Shown: positions 1 through 8,954, counted from the stretch's first letter. The stretch is 64,000 nt of DNA from QHXM01 sp032160705 (GCA_032160705.1 JAVHVE010000073.1:310001-374000); one strand, 5' to 3'. The notes: generated by a model from the sequence alone, not told the origin. Program-made: numbers and translations.

Positions 1-380
1 GTCTCCAGCTCGCCTTCGTAAATATCCGCAAACGGCGTGTCTTTGATGGTGCGCAGGCGCGTGCCCACCTGCTCGGCTTCCGTCAACTTGCCAAGCTGCA
101 TGTAAGAGCGACCGAGCCAGAGTAGTGTCAGGTCGGCGATGATGCTGCGCGGATAAGTCTTGAGGAAATCCTGGAGCACGGTGACGGCCTGGTCATAGCG
201 CCCCTGGTTATACAGATTCTGGCCTTTCGTGAACATGGCTTGCTCGGCATCGCTCGGAATATCTTCCTGCTGAGCTGCTGCGATGCGCGCATTTGCTGTC
301 ATTATGAAAGCTGGCGAGAAGGGCGCGAGCACGAGAGCCGCCATGAGCGCCGCCGCGCCAATTTTGTTTCGCTTAATCAA
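1..380 (-). CDS. TPR (YbgF/CpoB-like) periplasmic protein, 3' part cut by window edge
   Basis: The open frame reads from a TTG at 380 to the window edge without a stop. A GGAGG lies 9 nt before the TTG. The first 40 or so residues are a signal peptide (IKRN, then a long Ala/Leu/Phe stretch). Next come a tetratricopeptide-like segment beginning FTKGQNLYNQGRYDQAV and a second helix pair around LGRSYMQLGKLTEAEQV. Proteins of this kind act as periplasmic or outer-membrane assembly scaffolds. The exact role is unknown because the C-terminus lies outside the window. It follows the exopolysaccharide export genes on the same strand, with a repeat element in between. Confidence 0.7.
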   Translation of the reverse strand, partial: MIKRNKIGAAALMAALVLAPFSPAFIMTANARIAAAQQEDIPSDAEQAMFTKGQNLYNQGRYDQAVTVLQDFLKTYPRSIIADLTLLWLGRSYMQLGKLTEAEQVGTRLRTIKDTPFADIYEGELE

Positions 381-513
381 GATAGTAAACCTCCGGCAGG
401 TAGGGGCAATTTATTCTGATGAGATGTTCATTAAAAACTGTCGGCAACCGCAAGGGCCATGGTCAGCCGAGCTGAAAGGCGTCGAACTATAACGCGCCGA
501 ATAATACATTTTA

Positions 514-627
514 GGAAGGTAAAAGTAAAAAGTTAAAAGGCAAAAGGTAGGACAGGCTGTCGCCTGAAATTTTGACCAGCAGTGGTCGCTTCACTTTTGC
601 CTTTTTACTTTTACCTTTTGCCTTCTT
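514..627. repeat. Heptamer-armed palindrome R1 (AAAAGGC family)
   Basis: The left arm (514-549) is AAAAGGC/AAAAGTA-type units. The right arm (593-626) is the inverted counterpart, TTTTGCC/TTTTACC. The loop is about 43 nt. It lies directly after the stop of the polysaccharide export gene. Confidence 0.85.
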
Positions 628-628
628 T

Positions 629-1750
629 CTACCAGCTTGCACGACTGACTTCCAGACGATCTCCGGGCTGTAGAACCGGGTCGGGGATTTTTCCGGCTTC
701 AATCTGCTTCAAATTATATTCGGTTGTCACTAATCTTCCGTCCGCGCCCTGCCGCGAGACTTTGACCTTGCTTCCGGCAAAGCGGGTTGTGCCGCCGGAA
801 GCGAGCACCGCCTGCGTCAATGTCAGACCGGCATGGAAATCTTTCTGGCCAGGCGAAGTGACCTGCCCGCCGATGTAGAAGAATTGCGGCGCTGCGGGTG
901 GCGGCGCGGTGATCGTAATCACATCGCCCGGCAACACGAGCGTGGTCGTTGCCTGCGGGTCTGTGAGAGTGACATCCAGGCTGTGGCCATCAGCGCGCAT
1001 GATCGTGGCGCGACCGGCTTCAGGTTTTAACTGCGCTTCCGCCAGCACGACGTAGAGCGGCATGGCTTCGCGGCGCAGCACCTTCGTTCCCGGATCGTTG
1101 ACCAGACCCGTCACAATCACAGTGTGGCTCGCATAGTTGCGCACGCTGACGACGATTTGCGGATTTTCGTAAACCTTGACGAGAGAAGTCAGGCGCGCAT
1201 CAATCTCGTCGGTGGTGAGTCCTGCGACCGGAACGGGATCGCCCGCGAGCGGATATTCCAACAGTCCGCCAGCCATCACGCTGAAAAGAGTTGATTCGCG
1301 ACCCTGTGCGTTGAGCAGGCGAATGTCCAGCACGTCGCCGACGCCGACGCGATAAATGCTCGTCGGCGGTGGCGGGGGCGACGTAGTGTTCGCCGTTGAT
1401 GCTGTCGAGTTCGTTTTCGGCTCTTCGCCTGTGGCCGTAGAGCTTGAGCCAGTTGCACCGCTCGGAACGCTCGTCATCGTTTTAGCCGGAGCATCGCTCG
1501 TCGCCGCGTCCGTGCTGGTCGTCGTCAGAGGTGTCGCGGTGGCTGTCGTCGAGGGAGAAGCGGGCTTGCCTGGCTCTTGATTCTTCTCATCTTTCGAATC
1601 ATTCGCAGCTTTGGCTTGACCCTTTTTCTGGCTGGATTTTTCCTTGTCAGTGCTCGTGGCGGGCGCGATGTTGTTGGCTTGCGGCTGCGCGCCGAGCACT
1701 TGCGCGCCAACGGCGAGCGTCAAGACAAGAGCAAATAAAACTTTCTTCAT
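629..1750 (-). CDS. Polysaccharide export outer-membrane protein (Wza-like, SLBB)
   Basis: This is a 373-residue protein with a signal peptide (MKKVLFALVLTLAVGAQVLG) and a long low-complexity Ser/Thr/Ala/Pro linker to about residue 130. The Poly_export domain then starts at YRVGVGDVLDIRLL, followed by SLBB-type beta-grasp segments (IVTGLVNDPG, YIGGQVTSPG) and a terminal LQPGDRLEV. Family members form the outer-membrane exit channel for capsule or exopolysaccharide. The gene lies 86 bp downstream of an AMIN/beta-barrel gene on the same strand, which fits a shared operon. The linker is unusually long for the family. Confidence 0.88.
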   Translation of the reverse strand: MKKVLFALVLTLAVGAQVLGAQPQANNIAPATSTDKEKSSQKKGQAKAANDSKDEKNQEPGKPASPSTTATATPLTTTSTDAATSDAPAKTMTSVPSGATGSSSTATGEEPKTNSTASTANTTSPPPPPTSIYRVGVGDVLDIRLLNAQGRESTLFSVMAGGLLEYPLAGDPVPVAGLTTDEIDARLTSLVKVYENPQIVVSVRNYASHTVIVTGLVNDPGTKVLRREAMPLYVVLAEAQLKPEAGRATIMRADGHSLDVTLTDPQATTTLVLPGDVITITAPPPAAPQFFYIGGQVTSPGQKDFHAGLTLTQAVLASGGTTRFAGSKVKVSRQGADGRLVTTEYNLKQIEAGKIPDPVLQPGDRLEVSRASW

Positions 1751-1835
1751 AATGCACTCAAATTCCTAGCCCTGATGGTGAAGCGAAAAGCTTTGCCGGG
1801 CAATGGCGCTGCTCGTCGCGTGGGTTAAAGCCGGG

Positions 1836-3965
1836 TTAGAACGGGCGACCCTGGACTTCATTGCGTCGTCCGATGTCAAAAACCAGCGAAAGGCGATTAC
1901 GGTTGAAGGTAAAAACAGGGATGGTCGAATCCCTGCGCGAAAAACTGTAAACGAGACGAGAGTTCAACATGTCGCTGAAACGATAGCCCGCTTCGAGCGA
2001 AAAGCCGTATAAATGGTCTTTACGACGTTCACCCGCGAACTGGCCGACCAGAATTCCGCCGCTTGCGGTTGAACCCGGAACGATAGCCATTGGGAAACCT
2101 AATTGTTGATAGTTAATGCCCAAAGCCAGTTTCAGATTCTCTGTCTGTGCCGTTTCAAGACGCGCCGACGCGCCCGTAGACAGGAGTCGCGCGTTGCCTC
2201 CTTCTAGATTAAACGTCGAAACCTGCGGTTTTCTCAGAGCCGCCAGCTCTAAATTTGTACTTTGCGTCAAATCTCGCCGGAAACGCAGGTCAAAGACCAG
2301 GCCGCTGAAGTCGTTGGCCGCCGGCGCATTCCTGAAAATGTCGCGCTCGTACCCTAAGCGAAAGGCCAGACCGCTCGTCTCTGTCATCTGTGTGCGCCCG
2401 CCGACGTCAAAGCGGAAACGCCTGAGATTGCTCAATCCGTCGAATTGCGGCCTTAAGGGAGCGTCTGACAGGCCGCTGGTGTAAGTGAAACTGATGGTCG
2501 CGGTCGTTTCTTCAGAGATTTCACGGTCGAAAGAAATGCCGCCGGTCAATTCATCATAATCAATAAAGAGCGCTGCACCGGCAATATGATCTTCGCTCCA
2601 ACGCACGATATTGTAGCCAGCGTCGAACGCCAGGCGGCTCCGCTCGTTAACCTGAAATTCAGCTCGCAAGCCTGCATCATTGCGATTGAAGGTGTCGCCG
2701 AAAATATAGACCTCACCTGCCGGATCATATTCGCGTGCGTCAGATGCCGAGCGGATGAAATGATCGCGCAGCGCCAGGCGGAAGAGGGGCGTCAGATCGA
2801 ATCTGGTGTCGAAGTCCACCACATGCCCATTCGCCCATGCGCCGTTTGTGAGACGCCGCAGCCTTGCCTCGTAGGCGAGACGCAGAGCGCGCGACGTTCC
2901 CGGAATCTCATATTCGAGGCGCGGAGCTATGGTGAAAACGCCCAAGTTTCTTCCGGTAGCTGAACGGTAGAAATAGTTATCGCCGTAGGTCGCGCCAAGC
3001 TGGAGCGAAGGGCGAAGGATGCCGGGACCCATTTTGCGGCCCAGGGCTTCATCTCTGTCTGAAGCAGTCGTGCCGGGAATCCAAACACCCGGCCTCGCGC
3101 CGGGCGGGTTGAGCGTCATCCGAATGAAATTCACGAACGCGGGTTGCGTTGTGTTCGTTGCGCCGCCTTGCGGCACGAAGAACATGGGAGAGAATCCCGC
3201 CGTGCCGGAGTGCGAAAACTTGAATGACGTTCCGGGGACGTTGTCCCAGATTGTGCGACCGCGAAAGACTGTCTGCGGCGCGGAAGAGGCAAGCAGCACG
3301 GGCGCTGCTGCGCTTTGCGTTTCGGCAGAGGAGCTAACCACCGGGAAGGTATTCGTCGTGCCCGCAGTAACCGGCGCTATGTCAACAGGCGCTTTCGTCG
3401 CCAGACGCGGAATAAAAGAATTGACGGCACGCAGCGTTGAAGCGTCCGGGCGTGACTTCGCGACATCAATGGCGGGCGCGTGGCGACGCAGGCGAGCAAA
3501 ATCTGAGGCAACGCCAATTACCAGGCGATTGAAGTTCTTCTTCTGGGCGATGGTCGCACCCTCTCCGAGCGTAATCAAAACGTCAACGTAAGGCTCGCCG
3601 CCTTTCTCGCCCGCAACCGTTCGCACCTCGCTGGCCAGTGCTTCGTTAATCTCGTAGCTCTGACGGAGAAGCGAGCGCGCGCCGCGAATCCGAATCACCG
3701 TCTGGCGACTGTGCGAATAATGCTCCACGCTTGCATCATCGAAAGAGCCGTCGGCGGTAATCTCTATTCGGACGAACCCCGCGTCGGTGGTGACGTTCAG
3801 CCTGACAAGCTGCATAGTCCCCGCGGCGGATGTCCTTGCGGAATTCGACAACAACACAAAGCCCGAAAGACAGACGGAGAGCCCTGCGAGCAGTAAAACG
3901 ATCCTGCTGGCATTGCGCCTCTCTTTCCGGCTCACGCGAAGGGTACGTAAGCGGTCTCGCATCAT
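1836..3965 (-). CDS. AMIN-domain plus outer-membrane beta-barrel protein (EpsL/BBP2-like)
   Basis: A 709-residue protein that starts with a basic N-terminus and signal anchor (about residues 20-48). An AMIN-like domain covers about 50-155 (LVRLNVTTDAGFVRIEI, then YVDVLITLGEGATI). AMIN domains bind peptidoglycan or polysaccharide. A linker leads to a C-terminal half of about 400 residues with alternating aromatic and polar beta-strands (LGATYGDNYFYR, YEARLRRLTNG, FRFDVGG) that ends in RNRLSLVFDI, as expected of an outer-membrane barrel. It lies upstream of the Wza-like exporter, so a role in exopolysaccharide secretion is likely but inferred. Confidence 0.7.
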   Translation of the reverse strand: MMRDRLRTLRVSRKERRNASRIVLLLAGLSVCLSGFVLLSNSARTSAAGTMQLVRLNVTTDAGFVRIEITADGSFDDASVEHYSHSRQTVIRIRGARSLLRQSYEINEALASEVRTVAGEKGGEPYVDVLITLGEGATIAQKKNFNRLVIGVASDFARLRRHAPAIDVAKSRPDASTLRAVNSFIPRLATKAPVDIAPVTAGTTNTFPVVSSSAETQSAAAPVLLASSAPQTVFRGRTIWDNVPGTSFKFSHSGTAGFSPMFFVPQGGATNTTQPAFVNFIRMTLNPPGARPGVWIPGTTASDRDEALGRKMGPGILRPSLQLGATYGDNYFYRSATGRNLGVFTIAPRLEYEIPGTSRALRLAYEARLRRLTNGAWANGHVVDFDTRFDLTPLFRLALRDHFIRSASDAREYDPAGEVYIFGDTFNRNDAGLRAEFQVNERSRLAFDAGYNIVRWSEDHIAGAALFIDYDELTGGISFDREISEETTATISFTYTSGLSDAPLRPQFDGLSNLRRFRFDVGGRTQMTETSGLAFRLGYERDIFRNAPAANDFSGLVFDLRFRRDLTQSTNLELAALRKPQVSTFNLEGGNARLLSTGASARLETAQTENLKLALGINYQQLGFPMAIVPGSTASGGILVGQFAGERRKDHLYGFSLEAGYRFSDMLNSRLVYSFSRRDSTIPVFTFNRNRLSLVFDIGRRNEVQGRPF

Positions 3966-4002
3966 CTTTTCACCGGATGTTTGAGAAACCCCTTTTGTCA
4001 GG

Positions 4003-4028
4003 CGGCACGCTTTAAGTAAAGCGCGCCG
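4003..4028. other. Hairpin between ptsI and the AMIN/barrel gene
   Basis: A 12-bp stem with one mismatch and a 2-nt loop (cggcacgcttta / taaagcgcgccg). It lies about 100 nt past the ptsI stop and 38 nt before the next start on the minus strand. There is no U-tract on either side, so terminator function is uncertain. Confidence 0.35.
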
Positions 4029-4124
4029 TTAGTTTGAAAAGTTTTCCGATAGTTTCGGAGTTGATGGCAGCTCGCGACTGGTTTGTCTCCAGGGCAAATG
4101 GAGCGTAAATCAGCATCAAGAATA

Positions 4125-5924
4125 TTACTCTGCATCTCTGGGCGCTGGCAAGGATTTTGGTGGAAAAAGGTGTGGCCAATTTTTAGACAAACGCACCCGG
4201 ACAAGCTCCTCCACATCGTCCGCCGTCTCACATTCCAGGCACGCCAGCGCAATCTCCTGAGCATCCGCATGCTTAATGCCTGCGATTGTGCGCCGCACGC
4301 GCGGAATTGAAGAGGGCGTCATGCTCAGGTCTGTCGCGCCGAGACCGATGAGAACCACCACATAAGCCGGGGTGGAAGCCATCTCGCCGCAGACGACCGC
4401 CGGGATCAACGCCTTGCGTGCAGCATCGAGCGTGCGCTCGATGCTTTGCAGCACCGCCGGATGAAGCGAGCGAAACCAGTCTGCGACATCTTCGTTGCCG
4501 CGATCCACCGCCAACAGGTATTGCACCAGGTCATTCGTGCCGAGGCTGAAGAAATCCACCTCTCGCGCCACTTTGTCAGCGGTCATCACAGCCGACGGCA
4601 CTTCGATCATCGCTCCGATTTTGACCCGGCCACTTTTCTTCCCCTCGCTGTCAAGTCGCGCCCTTTCTTCATTGATGAGACGCTTCGCGCGCCGCACATC
4701 CGTCACATCCGAAACCATTGGCAAAACGATGTCGAGATGCCCGTAGGCCGCCGCACGCAAAATGGCTCGCGCCTGCGTTCGCAAGACCTCTTCCTGCCGG
4801 AGACTGAAGCGAATGGCGCGTAAGCCCAGCGCAGGATTGCGCTCTGTTTCCGTCGTCGCGCCGCCGAATTTTTCGCCGCCGAGATCAAAGAGCCTGATGG
4901 TCGCGCCATCCTCGCCCGCCAACTCCGCCACCTCTCGATAAGCCTCACACTGCTCCTCTTCGGAAGGCATCGCACCTTTGTGTGACAACAGAAACTCGGA
5001 ACGGTAGAGCCCAATGCCGCGTGCGCCGTACCTGCGGACATCTTCATACTCTGCGGGCAGCTCGACGTTGGCGCGCAAAGTTATCTCTTTTCCATCCAGC
5101 ATGAGCAGAGGCCCGCGTCCGTCTTCGCTCGCCGGAAGATGACGAACGCCAGAGGAGTTCGTGATAAGCGCCTTGTAGTGCTTGACCGTTTCCGCAGACG
5201 GGTGAAGGATGACAATTCCCTGTTGCGCGTCTACGACAACCTGGTCGCCTGTCTGAGCGCGGCGATGAAGATCACGCAGACCAACGACCGCCGGAATTCT
5301 CAACCCGCGCGCGATTATCGCCGTGTGCGAAGTCCAGCCGCCCGCGTCCGTGGCGATGGCGCGCGCGTGCTCGAAATCAAGCTCCGCCACAGCCGAGGGC
5401 AACAAATCTTCCGCGACGATGATGGCGTCTTCCGTCAGCTTTCGATAATCCAGCCCTTCGCCGCTGAGTGCGACGAGGATGCGCTGCGTCACGTCTTCAA
5501 TATCCGAGCCGCGCTCGCGCAGGTAGTCGTCCTTGATCTCTGCGTAGACCGCAAGCAGGCGATCCGCCGCCACTTTGACAGCCCACTCCGCGTTGGCGCG
5601 CTCTTCGCTGATATATTTTTCGACATCGTCCAGAAGCTTGCGGTCTTCGAGCATCAGGAGGTGCGCGTCGAAGATATAAGCGTGATCCGCGCCCAGTTCT
5701 TTTTCGGCGCGCGCTTTAATCGCCAGGAGCTGGCGACGCGCCAGACGAATGGCGGCGCGCAATCGTCTGACCTCTCGCCCGATATCTTTTTCGTCGAGAG
5801 TCGCACGATAGACCTGGCGAGTCCCGTTGAAAACGCGCAGGACGCGGCCTAAGGCGACGCCTTCCGAAACGCCGCGCCCGCGCCAGCGTTCTTCCTGCTC
5901 TGTCTTTCGACGCCGCTTGCTCAC
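4125..5924 (-). CDS. ptsI: PTS enzyme I (phosphoenolpyruvate-protein phosphotransferase)
   Basis: EI takes phosphate from PEP on an active-site His and passes it to HPr. I place the start at the GTG at 5924, which overlaps the ptsH stop as GTGA and has a GGAGAG about 8 nt upstream. A longer reading to 5963 would only add a basic tail overlapping ptsH. With this start there are 599 residues. The active His is near 200 in GGWTSHTAIIARG. The PEP-binding barrel shows LRANVELP, IGLYRSEFLL, AMIEVPSAV, FFSLGTNDLVQY, and the catalytic Cys near 512 in VCGEMAS. The start context implies translational coupling to HPr. Confidence 0.95.
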   Translation of the reverse strand: MSKRRRKTEQEERWRGRGVSEGVALGRVLRVFNGTRQVYRATLDEKDIGREVRRLRAAIRLARRQLLAIKARAEKELGADHAYIFDAHLLMLEDRKLLDDVEKYISEERANAEWAVKVAADRLLAVYAEIKDDYLRERGSDIEDVTQRILVALSGEGLDYRKLTEDAIIVAEDLLPSAVAELDFEHARAIATDAGGWTSHTAIIARGLRIPAVVGLRDLHRRAQTGDQVVVDAQQGIVILHPSAETVKHYKALITNSSGVRHLPASEDGRGPLLMLDGKEITLRANVELPAEYEDVRRYGARGIGLYRSEFLLSHKGAMPSEEEQCEAYREVAELAGEDGATIRLFDLGGEKFGGATTETERNPALGLRAIRFSLRQEEVLRTQARAILRAAAYGHLDIVLPMVSDVTDVRRAKRLINEERARLDSEGKKSGRVKIGAMIEVPSAVMTADKVAREVDFFSLGTNDLVQYLLAVDRGNEDVADWFRSLHPAVLQSIERTLDAARKALIPAVVCGEMASTPAYVVVLIGLGATDLSMTPSSIPRVRRTIAGIKHADAQEIALACLECETADDVEELVRVRLSKNWPHLFPPKSLPAPRDAE

Positions 5925-6199
5925 CCTTCGTTCTCTCCAAACCCGTCGGCGAATAATCCGCACAAAGCGCTCATCGCTTCCATTTCATCGACGCCATCAG
6001 CCGTGACTCGCAACTCCGTGCCGCGCGCTGCCGCCAGCATCAGCACGCTCAAGATCGACTTGGCATCTGCGGCTGCCGCTGCGTCCACACGTTCGAGTCT
6101 GAGCGTACTTTGAAAGGTGTTCGCCGTGCGAACTAAAAGTGCCGCCGCACGCGCGTGCAGCCCCAAACGATTCGTAACACGGACGCGACGCTCAATCAT
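5921..6199 (-). CDS. ptsH: Phosphocarrier protein HPr
   Basis: A 92-residue HPr. The phosphoacceptor His is residue 16 in NRLGLHARAAALLV. The regulatory Ser is near 48 in DAKSILSVLMLAA, the site modified by HPr kinase in other bacteria. That kinase is encoded four genes upstream, so both phosphorylation routes are available. The usual LHARPA has Ala in place of Pro. The stop overlaps the ptsI start by 4 bp. Confidence 0.95.
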   Translation of the reverse strand: MIERRVRVTNRLGLHARAAALLVRTANTFQSTLRLERVDAAAAADAKSILSVLMLAAARGTELRVTADGVDEMEAMSALCGLFADGFGENEG

Positions 6200-6208
6200 C
6201 TAAATCAA

Positions 6209-6336
6209 ATCACGGAAGAAATAGACAGGATTAACAGGATGGACAGGATGAAAAAGAAAGCATTCAACCTTCTCTTCCAGTCTTCTCTTCTTAATCTTGA
6301 TAATCCTGTTCATCCTGTCTAATTCCTTCCTGTCTC
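6209..6336. repeat. Palindromic element R2 (9-mer ACAGGATKR family)
   Basis: The left arm (about 6214-6260) carries GACAGGATT, AACAGGATG, GACAGGATG units. The right arm (about 6288-6336) carries AATCCTGTT, CATCCTGTC units in inverted order. It fills the gap between EIIA and ptsH. Confidence 0.8.
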
Positions 6337-6354
6337 AATCCCATCAGTTTCGGT

Positions 6355-6816
6355 TTAGCTCTTCTTCTGCGGCGCGAGCAAATCGCCCGCCAGGTAAATC
6401 CCTTCGCGCCCCTGATCGCGCACGCGGCGGGCAACGTCTGTGAGCGATTCCGACTCGGTCTGGCTCGCCAGCTTAATGACCATCGGCAGATTGACGCCCG
6501 TCACCACCTCGACCTCGCCTTCGGCTAGAAACATAGACGTAATGTTGGTGGGTGTTCCTCCGAACATATCCGTCAGGATCAGGACGCCGCGTCCTTCGGA
6601 GACACGGCGAATGGCGCGCTCGACCTCATCCGTGGCGGCCTCAACGTCGTCGTGCCAGCCGATGGAGACGGCTGCGATGTGCTTGACCGCGCCGACGATC
6701 ATCTCGGCTGCCGCCAGAAATTCGCTCGCCAGTTGGCCGTGCGTCACAATCACGCCCGCGACTTTAGCGGTCGCGCTAGCTGGCGCGTCAGTTTTAGCTG
6801 AATTCTCTGTCATCAT
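6355..6816 (-). CDS. PTS EIIA component, mannose (Man/AgaF) type
   Basis: A 153-residue protein of the EIIA-Man fold. The phosphoacceptor His is residue 26 in GVIVTHGQLASEFL. The switch loop is GVLILTDMFGGTPTNIT, and NLPMVIKLAS follows. No EIIB, EIIC or EIID gene is present, so it probably works as a regulatory phosphate acceptor rather than in sugar import. An extra Ala/Thr-rich N-terminus of about 18 residues precedes the domain. It is transcribed with rapZ (15 bp apart). Confidence 0.9.
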   Translation of the reverse strand: MMTENSAKTDAPASATAKVAGVIVTHGQLASEFLAAAEMIVGAVKHIAAVSIGWHDDVEAATDEVERAIRRVSEGRGVLILTDMFGGTPTNITSMFLAEGEVEVVTGVNLPMVIKLASQTESESLTDVARRVRDQGREGIYLAGDLLAPQKKS

Positions 6817-6831
6817 ATTTTCCTAAGAGCC

Positions 6832-7791
6832 TTACTTGAGAGAGCCGACGCTGCTTTTTGCCGCGGGCTTCGAGCGCGCTCGCCGTTTCGCCTTTCGGAC
6901 ATCGCGATGAATGGACTGCGCTTCATATCCCGCGCGTTGCAGGCGGCGCGCCAGGGCGTTGGCCACCATCACAGAGCGATGACGCCCGCCCGTGCAACCG
7001 ATGCCGACAGTCACATAAGACTTTCCTTCGCGTTTGTAAAGCGGCAAAAGATATTCGAGCAAATCCTGGAAGCGCGAGAGCGTCTCCGCAACCTCCGGCT
7101 TCGATTTCAAATACTCGACCACACGCCTATCGTGTCCCGAAAGCTCGCGCAATTCCGGCACAAAGAATGGATTCGGCAGATGGCGAACATCGAACAGCAA
7201 TTCCATTTCGGGCGGGCTGCCGTACTTATGCCCGAAGCTCAAGACCTGCACGCGCATGGGCGTGCCTTCCATGTTCGGACTGAAACGCTCGACCAGGAGG
7301 CGACGAAGGGTGTGAACCGTGTGCTCAGAAGTGTCTGTGATATGGTCGGCGAGCGAGCGGATAATGGCCATCGCCTCGCGCTCGTCACGAATGGCTTCAA
7401 GAAGACCTCCGCCTGTCTCCGCCGGATGCGGGCGACGGGTTTCGCTGAAACGTCGCTGCAAGACATCGTCCGACGCTTCCAAAAAGAGCACGAAGACACG
7501 AAGCCCCTGATCGCGCAGGGCATCGAGCGCCCTCTCAAACTCTGAGAGGAATTGTCCTTCACGAATGTTGATGACAAGCGCGGCGCGTTCGATCCGTGCC
7601 TGCCCGTCTTCTTCCGGTTGAACGAGGCGCGCGAAAGTCGGCAGCAGCGTCAAGGGCAGATTATCAACACAGAAATAGCCGAGGTCTTCAAAAGCATTCG
7701 TCGCCGAAGACATGCCCGAACCACTCAGCCCGGTGATAATCACAATGTCGGGCGCGCCCTCGCCTTCGACCTCTTGTTTTTTTGCAGACAT
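6832..7791 (-). CDS. rapZ: RNase adapter RapZ/YvcJ-family nucleotide-binding protein
   Basis: A 319-residue protein; family members are about 285-300 residues. The N-terminal P-loop reads GLSGSGMSSATNAFEDLGYF (21-40), followed by CVDNLPLTLLP. The C-terminal domain has RHLPNPF and VGIGCTGGRHRSVMVANAL, which are diagnostic. In the Walker A the invariant Lys is Met (residue 27), so canonical ATP/GTP binding may be impaired. In other bacteria RapZ controls glucosamine-6-phosphate synthase mRNA decay or binds nucleotides near PTS genes. The basic tail (KAKRRARSKPAAKS) is longer than usual. Confidence 0.93.
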   Translation of the reverse strand: MSAKKQEVEGEGAPDIVIITGLSGSGMSSATNAFEDLGYFCVDNLPLTLLPTFARLVQPEEDGQARIERAALVINIREGQFLSEFERALDALRDQGLRVFVLFLEASDDVLQRRFSETRRPHPAETGGGLLEAIRDEREAMAIIRSLADHITDTSEHTVHTLRRLLVERFSPNMEGTPMRVQVLSFGHKYGSPPEMELLFDVRHLPNPFFVPELRELSGHDRRVVEYLKSKPEVAETLSRFQDLLEYLLPLYKREGKSYVTVGIGCTGGRHRSVMVANALARRLQRAGYEAQSIHRDVRKAKRRARSKPAAKSSVGSLK

Positions 7792-7795
7792 GGGA

Positions 7796-7916
7796 TAAAG
7801 CAGAATACAGAATATAGGAGACAGGAGTCAGAATGATAAGGCGGAGAACCACTGCTACAGATTTCCTTTTCTTCTGTCTCCTGTCTTCTGTCTCCTGTCT
7901 CCTGTATTTTCCAGCA
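7796..7916. repeat. Heptamer-armed palindrome R3 (CAGGAGA/CAGAAGT family)
   Basis: The left arm (about 7800-7834) is CAGAATA, CAGGAGT-type units. The right arm (about 7873-7914) is their inverse, TCTCCTG, TCTTCTG. The loop contains GGCGGAGAACC. The right arm encodes the last 17 codons of hprK. Confidence 0.87.
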
Positions 7917-8844
7917 TCCTTGAGTGACGCGCAACGAAAGTCTGTGCAGCATCATAACCGCGCACGCGCAGGAGTTGCACGCGCACGGCTGTCTCCACCA
8001 GTGTCGAAAGATTACGCCCCGGACTGACCGGAATCAAAACCTGCGGGACATTCACGCCGAGTATCTCCACCGCCTGCGCATCAATGCCGAGACGGTCAAC
8101 CTCGCTGGCTTCGTCCCAGCGTTCGAGCCTGATTGAAAGGTCAATATTTTTGGACGTGCTGATGGCGGAAACACCGAAGAGGTCGCGGATGTTGATGATG
8201 CCAAGCCCGCGAATCTCCAGGTGCTCGCGCAACAACTCTGGAGCAGTTCCCGACAAACGCTCTGCGCCGATGCGCCGAACTTCGACCACATCATCCGAAA
8301 CCAGCCTGTGCCCATGCGCCACCAGATCAAGCGCGCATTCGGATTTGCCAATCCCCGACGCTCCTTCGAGTAACACGCCAAGACCGTAGATGTCTAAGAG
8401 CACGCCGTGCCGCACGGTGAGCGGCGCTAATTGCGCCTGCAAATAATCAGTAACGGTGCTAATCGCAATGGAGCTGACCACGGGCGTCGAGAGCAGCGGC
8501 AACGCGGCCTCTGCGGCCTCCTCAATCAGTTCGGGTGGAGGTTCGAGACCTTTAGTGATGAGCACGCAGGAAATTCTTTCGAGCAAGAGATTGCGGATGA
8601 CCTGGCGACGCCGGTCGGAAGCTAGCTCGTCGAGATACGAGATTTCGGTTTGGCCGACAATCTGCAAGCGCCCCGGATGAATGTAATGCGTAAAGCCCGC
8701 GAGCGCGAGGCCGAGCTTTTGAATGCGCGGCGTCGTCAGCTCACGGGTCGCCAGGCCTTTTTCGCCTGCAACCACGCGCAACTCTAGCTGCAACGGTGCA
8801 TGAGCCAGGAATTCGCTAACGGTGATTGAGGGATGAGCGGACAT
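7855..8844 (-). CDS. hprK: HPr kinase/phosphorylase
   Basis: A 329-residue HprK. An N-terminal regulatory domain leads to the Walker A GASGIGKS (161-168) and the family signature EIRGLGIINIRDLFGV (from 210). It phosphorylates and dephosphorylates the conserved Ser of HPr, linking carbon and energy state to the PTS. The extreme C-terminus (about 313-329, TGDRRQKTGDRRKGNL) is not family sequence. It is encoded by the right arm and loop of palindrome R3, which has replaced the original stop region. The usual C-terminal helix ends just before (FVARHSRMLE), so function is probably kept. Confidence 0.93.
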   Translation of the reverse strand: MSAHPSITVSEFLAHAPLQLELRVVAGEKGLATRELTTPRIQKLGLALAGFTHYIHPGRLQIVGQTEISYLDELASDRRRQVIRNLLLERISCVLITKGLEPPPELIEEAAEAALPLLSTPVVSSIAISTVTDYLQAQLAPLTVRHGVLLDIYGLGVLLEGASGIGKSECALDLVAHGHRLVSDDVVEVRRIGAERLSGTAPELLREHLEIRGLGIINIRDLFGVSAISTSKNIDLSIRLERWDEASEVDRLGIDAQAVEILGVNVPQVLIPVSPGRNLSTLVETAVRVQLLRVRGYDAAQTFVARHSRMLENTGDRRQKTGDRRKGNL

Positions 8845-8847
8845 GAA

Positions 8848-8954
8848 TAGAAGTCAGGAGACAGAAGTCAGGAGACAGAATAAAAGAAAATCTGTTGAAG
8901 TGGTTCTCCGCCCTTTCATTCTGACTCCTGACTCCTGAATTCTGTATTCTGCTC
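8848..8954. repeat. Heptamer-armed palindrome R4 (CAGGAGA/CAGAAGT family)
   Basis: The left arm is 8850-8883 and the right arm 8918-8951. The loop carries GGTTCTCCGCC, the shared core in the opposite orientation to R3. It lies exactly between the hprK start and the hpf stop. Confidence 0.87.

Noticed and set aside
5139..5852. 237-codon plus-strand frame opposite ptsI
   Set aside because: Shadow frame with no recognisable motif; ptsI is certain.
5925..5963. Longer ptsI start (MRIIRRRVWRERR)
   Set aside because: It overlaps 14 codons of ptsH and is not EI-like. The GTG at 5924 has a ribosome site and a GTGA overlap.
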